From Deltaproteobacteria bacterium (lineage in GTDB: Bacteria; Desulfobacterota; Anaeroferrophillalia; Anaeroferrophillales; Tharpellaceae), in contig JAADEO010000244.1 in NCBI GenBank assembly GCA_013153415.1, forward strand, positions 1-20,028: DNA of 20,028 nucleotides, written 5' to 3'. Position numbers and translations under genes: made by a program. The notes beneath the pieces are model-generated. The model did not search any database. It was not told the origin of the DNA and saw only the letters and a program-made list of their open reading frames with translations. Shown here piece after piece: positions 15,326 to 20,028 of this stretch; position 1 is the first letter of the stretch, and every line of letters starts with the position of its first letter.

Positions 15326-15330
15326 TTTTC

Positions 15331-16776
15331 ATGAAAAGATTGATTGTGGTTCTTGTCGTTCTCGGATTGGTGGGAGCGGAATGGTTGAGTGCCGGTCGGG
15401 CCATGGCCTCGGTTTCCGGGAAGAACTTTTCCATCATCTACTCCTCGGATGAACGCGGCGCCATCTCTCCCTGCGGTTGACACAAGAACCCGCGTGGCGG
15501 TCTGGCCAAGCGAGCTACCTATCTTGACGAGGTTCGGAAAGAGGGCAAGATTTTTCTGGTACTCAATGGAGGGAACCTTCTGTTCCACCGGGAAGCGATC
15601 AAACCGGACAAGGTTATCGCCAGCGAAATCCTGGCGGACTTGATCATTACCTCCTACAATAAAATGGGCTGTGATGCCCTCAATATCGGGGCCTATGATC
15701 TCTCCCTGGGAGTTGACTACCTGCGCAAGAAGGAAAAATCGGCCAAATTCCCCTTCATCTCAGCCAATATCATGGACAGTCACGGTAAGAATATCTTTAC
15801 CCCCTACCTGATGAGGACTGTCAATGGTGTTAAAATCGGGATCTTCGGCCTCTGTGACAGCCGCCTGAAACTGAAAAAGATTCCCGGCGGCAACAAGCTC
15901 AAGGTTGTCGATCCGATGAGCAAAGCCGAAGAGGTGGCGGACCTCCTGCGTAAAAAGGGGGCTGACTATGTCGTGCTCCTGACCACCCTCGATATCCGCA
16001 ACTGCCGTCGTATCGCCCAGCGCGAGATGCCGATCGACCTGATTGTCGGCAGCAGCAAGCGTAACCGCATCTCCCTGCCGATCCTGGTGCATGAAACCTA
16101 TATCGTTCATGTCGAGAGGGGAGGCAAAAGCGTTGGTCGTCTCGATGTCAGTTTCTTGGGACCGGCCGGCCTCGAGGCTCTGCCGGCCGCGGTCCGTTTC
16201 AAAGGCAAGACCGTTGGTGACCGGTTTCTCCTGAACCACTTTTTCCCGCTGCGTCTCGATATCCCCGATCACCCGGAGATCGGCCCCCTGGTCAAAAAGG
16301 TCGAAGCCCGGCTTACCCGTTTGCAGCAAATGAAGGGGAATACGGTAATGGCGGCGACCAAGGCGCCGAAACCGGTACTCAAGTCTGGAAATCATTATGT
16401 TTTCGCTGAGGCCTGCCAGGAGTGTCACCCTCAGCAATACAAGCTGTGGCGCAAGTCGCCTCATGCCAAAGCTTACAAATCATTGGTCGAGCAGGAAAAA
16501 TATTATGACGAAGAGTGCATTGGTTGTCACACCCTGGCCTACGAAAAGCCGGGAGGTTTCTCCAATGTTCGCGAAGTCGGGGATTTTGCCAATGTCCAGT
16601 GTGAATCCTGCCACGGTCCGGGATATCTGCATATCAAGAGCCAGGGTAAGGAGAAACTGAACAAGGATCTGGCAGGAGGCAAGCTGTGTCTCGAATGCCA
16701 CATCGAGGACAAAAGTCCGGAGTTCGATCTGGAGACCTATTTCAAGCAGATGTGCAGTAAGCCCCTGAAGAAGTAG
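15331..16776 (+). CDS. Selenocysteine-containing UshA-like/tetraheme cytochrome c fusion; TGA 15478-15480 read as Sec50
   Basis: The full reading frame is 482 codons with one in-frame TGA at codon 50. Residues 1-26 are a Sec-type signal peptide ending in RAMA. Residues about 33-290 resemble the metallophosphatase domain of UshA/SoxB-like 5'-nucleotidases (YSSDERG, LNGGNLLF, DALNIGAYD). Residues 361-457 are a cytochrome c554-like domain with CXXCH at C362, C396, C424 and C453. Around the TGA the protein reads SPCG-Sec-HKNPRGGLAKRA; as I recall, relatives carry Cys in the form PCGC..NPLGGL, so the TGA sits where a redox cysteine is expected. A SECIS-like hairpin follows at once. Metal ligands of the phosphatase fold are mostly lost, so a redox role is more likely than hydrolysis. 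I recall the name 'UshA-like (seleno)protein' for deltaproteobacterial relatives but could not check it. The alternative is a nonsense-broken gene. It is convergent with the SHOCT gene (21-nt gap). Confidence 0.88.
15478..15512 (+). promoter_or_regulatory. Selenocysteine UGA codon with bacterial SECIS hairpin
   Basis: The UGA (15478-15480) is followed by a stem CGC, G.A mismatch, TGGC (15491-15498), a six-base loop GGTCTG (15499-15504), then GCCA, A, GCG (15505-15512). The loop carries the GGUCU recognised by SelB in the E. coli fdhF element, and it starts 18 nt after the UGA, the same distance as I count in fdhF. The stem codes for the conserved NPRGGLAKR segment. The sequence match is direct; SelB binding is inference. 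Confidence 0.85.
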
Positions 16777-16797
16777 CAGTCGGGGTCGGGGCGGTCC

Positions 16798-17361
16798 TCA
16801 GACCGGTGGCGTGGGAGTTTGCTCCTCTCTGCATGATGTAAGCAGAGCTTTTTTGAAAAGGTTGAACTCCTCCTGGTTGATAAGCTTGCGGTCATAGAGT
16901 TCCGCCAAGCGCAGCAGTTCATTGCGGGTGTCCCCGCTTTTTTCAGTAACGGCGGTCGCCGGCAGAGCCTGGACCGTGCCGTTGTTGCCCTTCTCTGCCA
17001 GAGGCAGTTGGTGCTGACTGTCGAAATTCTGGCTCTGATCCTGGCTGTTGATGGATATCGACGCCAGTCCTCCCAGAAGATCGATCTTGATATTCTGACC
17101 GTAGCGGGATGACGACTGCTGCAGGGTTTCAACCAGTTGCTGGCCGTTCTTTCTGAATTTGCGGTAGAAGAACAGCAAGGATGCAAGCAGAAAAAGAGCG
17201 CCCCCGGCGATGACATACTCGATATAGTCGGCCAAGGCCTGGATGAAGATGAGCGATGTCGCCAAAACGATGACGAAGACCAGGTGGATGGCGATGATGC
17301 TGTAACCGGTCCAGGTATCGCTCTGGAAGAATTTCCTGCCTTTTTTTTTCTCGCTGCCCAT
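16798..17361 (-). CDS. SHOCT-domain membrane protein, 187 aa
   Basis: Two membrane helices (about 20-40 and 47-67) are followed by a polar linker rich in Gln, Ser and Asn, and a C-terminal SHOCT domain, seen as LLRLAELYDRKLINQEEFNLFKKALL at about 149-174. SHOCT is a short helical hairpin found at the ends of many bacterial membrane proteins, probably for oligomerisation. The basic N-terminus (MGSEKKKGRK) fits a cytoplasmic side. I chose the ATG at 17361 because AGGG lies 5 nt upstream; a TTG at 17382 would add seven residues without a ribosome site. It lies between the seleno-cytochrome and the NapC-type cytochrome, but a terminator separates it from the latter, so it is probably transcribed alone. 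Confidence 0.8.
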   Translation of the reverse strand: MGSEKKKGRKFFQSDTWTGYSIIAIHLVFVIVLATSLIFIQALADYIEYVIAGGALFLLASLLFFYRKFRKNGQQLVETLQQSSSRYGQNIKIDLLGGLASISINSQDQSQNFDSQHQLPLAEKGNNGTVQALPATAVTEKSGDTRNELLRLAELYDRKLINQEEFNLFKKALLTSCREEQTPTPPV

Positions 17362-17571
17362 CTTATCCCTGATTATTTTCAAGCCCGGTTAAATCTGCGG
17401 GGGGTCTGCTTTCCCGCCAGATGCGGGGCGAAGATAGTCACTTTTTTTTATTAAAGCAACAAAAATATGGTTTTCCCGCCATTATCGGCCTGACCGGTTT
17501 CATCGGCCGCAGGTCGGACCGGGAGGAGCTTTTTTCAGGTTCCGGGGGCGGCAGCAAGGACAGTGGAATGA

Positions 17572-17607
17572 AAAAAGGGGTATGCCGGAAGCGGCATACC
17601 CCTTTTT
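17572..17607 (-). terminator. Intrinsic terminator of the NapC-type cytochrome gene
   Basis: A perfect 16-bp inverted repeat (17572-17587 with 17592-17607) has a GAAG loop and runs of A before and T after, so it can end transcription on either strand. It lies 25 nt beyond the stop of the minus-strand cytochrome gene. Confidence 0.93.
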
Positions 17608-17631
17608 GTTTGAGTCAGTTCAACCTTGCGG

Positions 17632-19848
17632 TCAGAACTTGTACTCCTTGTCACTCAGGGTTTTGATGGTGCTGTGCCGCTGCAACTGCTTGCGGGCCTT
17701 TTCGAGCAGCATCTTGACCTTGGCGACCAGCTCTCTGGAGAACTCCAGGTTATGGATCGGGTTCCCGTTCCGGAGCTGTTTGAGGTTCTTGTCGGCGTTG
17801 TTGATGAGATCCTGGGCATCGTAGGTGTAGCTGCCGTTACGGATTGCCAGGAGGACCGATTTCTGGATCTGCTCAAGCTGTTTCTGCAGATCGTCGATCT
17901 TCAGAGCCGCAACCTCGGCTTCCCATTTACTGATCATCTCGCCGTAGGCCGGGTCATCGTCGTGACAGCTGACGCAGGCCTTGCTGATGCCGGCGACCGT
18001 GGTTTCCTCGCCTTCGGCAACCTGGGTGTGGCAATCTTTGCAGCCTACATCCTCGGCCATGGGATTGGCGGTACCGCGTACGTCGCAACTGATTTCATCG
18101 CAGGCGTTCTGACCCTTGTAGAGATTGTATGTGGCGGTATGGCAATCAGCGCATTCGACCGCACCCATGCCTTCGCCGTGGTGACACTCGTTGCAGTTCT
18201 TGAGGAAGGTCATGCCGTGTTTGGAACGCGGGCTATGGCAGTCGAGGCACTGCATGCCTTCGTCGGAAACGTGGACGTCATGCGGGAACTGCACGCCACC
18301 GAAAGGTACCGGCTTGGTTTCAATGCATTCGACACAGCTGTGACAGAGTTCGGTACAGCCGGTAGGCGAAGTGACTTTAGCCATCTTGTAGCCAGGCTGG
18401 ATCATCGCTTTGACCTTCTCGCAGCGTCTCCGGCTGTCGGCCAGCAGGCTCAGGGAGTAATCGATGTTGTGGATGCCCTTGCTGTTTTTGACAAAGGTGT
18501 AATTCTTCTGAGCGATGTCATACAGCCGGTTGGCATCGGCATTCTTGTTCTTGTCGAGGAGATTGCTGGTCTCTCTCAGGCTGACCCGCGTCTTTTCCAG
18601 TTCCTTGCCGAGCACCTCTTTCCAGTGCTTGGCCATCTCTTCGTAGCCGGGACCGTGACATTCGCTGCAGGACTTGATCAGTTCGGCAAAGCCCTGGCGT
18701 TTGAGTTTGCGGGTTTCGCCGTTGACCTCGTAGACGGTCAGGTGGCAGCCGGCGCAGTCGAGATGCGCTTCATACATGCTGCTCGGCATCTCTTTATGGT
18801 CGATGCCGCCTTCACCGGCGTACATCTTGTGGATGTTGTTATGCTGGTCGAAGGTGTGGCACTTGGCGCAGTTGTTGTCATAATGCAGCCCCATGGTCAG
18901 AGTTTTGGCCTTGAGCTGTTCCTGACGTTTTTTGTATTTTTCGCTTCTTTCGCGGACGATGTAGTGTTCGATGCCGGCATGGCAGCGGAAACATTCGACC
19001 TTGTGCGCGGTTACATGATTGAAGTGCATCTCCTCGCTGCTGTATTTCTTGGAGAGGAGGCTGGGCTCGGAGTGGCACTGGACGCAGATGTTATCCATCA
19101 GGTGGCCGTCGCCGTAAACGATGCCGAAGTGGCACTGTTCGCAATCGACCCCGCGATCCACGTAATCCTTATGGATGAACGGCATGTTTTCGTTGGCGTC
19201 GATATAGAGTTTGGCCTTGGTCTGGGTATGACAGGTCTGACAGTTCGAAATCTCCTGGTGGTTGGCCCGGTCATAGAAGTGGCAGATGAAACAGGTGGTT
19301 TCGGTAACCGTGAGATGTTCACCCTGGACGATCTGGGAGTGGCAGCTGACGCATTTCAGCTTTTTGCCCCGGCGCAGTTCGCTCAGATGGGTGTCATGGC
19401 TGAAGTCCACGCCTTTGAATTTGACGGTCTTCTCCTTCAACCCCTCGGTCGAATGGCAACCCTCGCGGAGACAGCTGGCATCGCTGATCTCGGTGTGAGG
19501 CCGGGGCGGTGCCGTGCCGGTGATCTTCATGACCACGTGGGTCTGGGCTTTCCATTTCCCTTTGAGTTCACCCCAGACGCCAGGCTCGAAATGGCATTCG
19601 AGACAACTGACATCCTTGTGGGAAGATTGCTTCCACGACTCGATGTAAGTGGTCATGTTGTGGCACATGCCGCAGAACTTGTAGCTGGCAGTGGCCTTCA
19701 GGAGGAGGGCGATCAGCAGGATGAAACAGATGAAGGATACCACGGCAAAGACCAGCAGGCCCTTCCAGTGCTCCTTGGTGCCGCGGATCGCCTCGTGGGT
19801 AAAGTCGCGAATGAATTCGATTAACAGGTTCCACATTCTTCGAATCAT
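17632..19848 (-). CDS. Membrane-anchored NapC/NirT-type multiheme cytochrome c with about 18 heme motifs
   Basis: A 738-residue periplasmic electron-transfer protein held by one N-terminal helix (about 31-50). The first motif, CGMCHNM at 59-65, has the CXXCHXM form in which Met serves as heme ligand at the quinol site of NrfH/NapC proteins, so this is probably a menaquinol dehydrogenase. I count 16 CXXCH motifs (C59, C82, C166, C186, C203, C236, C255, C286, C327, C365, C394, C534, C552, C566, C603, C625), one CX4CH at 126-132 and one CX3CH at 498-503. CDEISCD at 583-589 lacks the histidine. Two helical modules (about 394-480 and 625-720) look like copies of each other, each starting CXXCH...Y.EM...W and containing a G/P-IHN motif like the one near the end of NrfA. 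The ATG at 19848 follows AAGGAG by 8 nt. Substrate and partner are unknown. Confidence 0.9.
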   Translation of the reverse strand: MIRRMWNLLIEFIRDFTHEAIRGTKEHWKGLLVFAVVSFICFILLIALLLKATASYKFCGMCHNMTTYIESWKQSSHKDVSCLECHFEPGVWGELKGKWKAQTHVVMKITGTAPPRPHTEISDASCLREGCHSTEGLKEKTVKFKGVDFSHDTHLSELRRGKKLKCVSCHSQIVQGEHLTVTETTCFICHFYDRANHQEISNCQTCHTQTKAKLYIDANENMPFIHKDYVDRGVDCEQCHFGIVYGDGHLMDNICVQCHSEPSLLSKKYSSEEMHFNHVTAHKVECFRCHAGIEHYIVRERSEKYKKRQEQLKAKTLTMGLHYDNNCAKCHTFDQHNNIHKMYAGEGGIDHKEMPSSMYEAHLDCAGCHLTVYEVNGETRKLKRQGFAELIKSCSECHGPGYEEMAKHWKEVLGKELEKTRVSLRETSNLLDKNKNADANRLYDIAQKNYTFVKNSKGIHNIDYSLSLLADSRRRCEKVKAMIQPGYKMAKVTSPTGCTELCHSCVECIETKPVPFGGVQFPHDVHVSDEGMQCLDCHSPRSKHGMTFLKNCNECHHGEGMGAVECADCHTATYNLYKGQNACDEISCDVRGTANPMAEDVGCKDCHTQVAEGEETTVAGISKACVSCHDDDPAYGEMISKWEAEVAALKIDDLQKQLEQIQKSVLLAIRNGSYTYDAQDLINNADKNLKQLRNGNPIHNLEFSRELVAKVKMLLEKARKQLQRHSTIKTLSDKEYKF

Positions 19849-19950
19849 AGGTGAAGCTCCTTGATGATTGCAGAAATCAGGGTTTATGGGTTGCCGGGCG
19901 TAGACCGGAACCGACCGGTTCGCGCCTGCTTATATGCAGCTATATAAATA

Positions 19951-19979
19951 TGTATAACGTGAGCGCTGCCGAGAGTCAA
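19951..19979 (-). promoter_or_regulatory. Sigma70 promoter of the NapC-type cytochrome
   Basis: On the minus strand, TTGACT (19974-19979), a 17-nt spacer and TATACA (19951-19956) give a good promoter about 105 nt before the ATG. The leader contains a GAACC/GGTTC hairpin with a GGTC loop near 19908-19921. I see no match to the cyclic-dinucleotide (GEMM) riboswitches often found before cytochrome genes. Confidence 0.7.
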
Positions 19980-20028
19980 AATTAAACGTTATTATAATTT
20001 TCTTGTTCTTTTTTGGACAAACTCGTGC

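Noticed and set aside
15331..16776. Reading the TGA at 15478 as a nonsense mutation and the gene as a pseudogene
   Set aside because: No other damage is seen in 482 codons, the TGA sits at an expected redox cysteine position, and a SECIS-like hairpin with the SelB-type loop follows at the proper distance.
15640..16776. A shorter gene starting at TTG 15640
   Set aside because: There is no ribosome site, the start falls inside the conserved domain, and it would lack the signal peptide needed for heme attachment.
18084..18104. A nineteenth heme site at CDEISCD (residues 583-589) of the NapC-type cytochrome
   Set aside because: The histidine that would ligate the heme is replaced by aspartate, so covalent heme attachment with normal axial ligation is unlikely.
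17626..19824. A 732-codon open frame on the plus strand opposite the NapC-type cytochrome
   Set aside because: It is a mirror of the cytochrome's codon use; the true strand has 18 heme motifs, an anchor helix, a ribosome site, a promoter and a terminator. The plus-strand product has no recognisable domain or start signal.
19849..19973. A cyclic-dinucleotide (GEMM) riboswitch before the NapC-type cytochrome
   Set aside because: These are common before cytochromes in this group, but the conserved GEMM core motifs are absent; only a small GAACC/GGTTC hairpin is present.
1..20028. tRNA or rRNA genes, CRISPR arrays, insertion sequences, integrases
   Set aside because: None seen: no regularly spaced repeats, no transposase or integrase-like protein, and no cloverleaf with a TTCRA arm in the gaps I read.

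Overview
The window looks like chromosomal DNA of an anaerobic, respiring Desulfobacterota bacterium, most like Desulfuromonadales (Geobacter and Pelobacter relatives). Three things point there: F0 ATP synthase genes separated from the F1 genes, three large multiheme c-type cytochromes, and what reads as a selenoprotein. The taxonomic call rests on gene content and protein style only, so it is tentative.

Layout. Bases 1-2289 (+) hold the end of nuoM and all of nuoN, closing a complex I operon with a clear terminator at 2351-2375. Bases 2620-4431 (+) encode a cell-wall amidase (TPR + AMIN + Amidase_3), and 4537-5931 (+) a stand-alone type 2 tryptophan synthase beta chain. A bidirectional terminator (6011-6048) separates these from a minus-strand block: a CbcL-like nine-heme c / diheme b cytochrome (7952-6072), then atpE, atpB, atpI and atpZ (8542-8216 back to 10108-9839), hemL (11675-10392), a 67-aa protein and a 147-aa two-helix membrane protein. 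A 690-aa helical-repeat protein of unknown role follows (15081-13009, minus).

The most notable locus is 15121-19979. A near-consensus sigma70 promoter (15121-15149) drives a 481-residue secreted tetraheme cytochrome fused to a degenerate 5'-nucleotidase/UshA-like fold. Its reading frame contains an in-frame TGA at 15478-15480. This is best read as selenocysteine 50 in a Cys-Gly-Sec motif: the frame and protein logic run straight through, and a hairpin with a GGUCU apical loop lies 18 nt after the UGA, which is the spacing I know from the E. coli fdhF SECIS. Next to it are a small SHOCT-domain membrane protein (minus) and a 738-aa membrane-anchored NapC/NirT-type cytochrome with about 18 heme-binding motifs and an internal duplication (19848-17632, minus).

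Together the genes describe energy conservation: complex I feeds the quinone pool, CbcL-like and NapC-like quinol dehydrogenases pass electrons to periplasmic hemes, and F0F1 uses the ion gradient. The seleno-cytochrome may receive electrons from the NapC-like partner, but its substrate is unknown and the pairing is inference from proximity.
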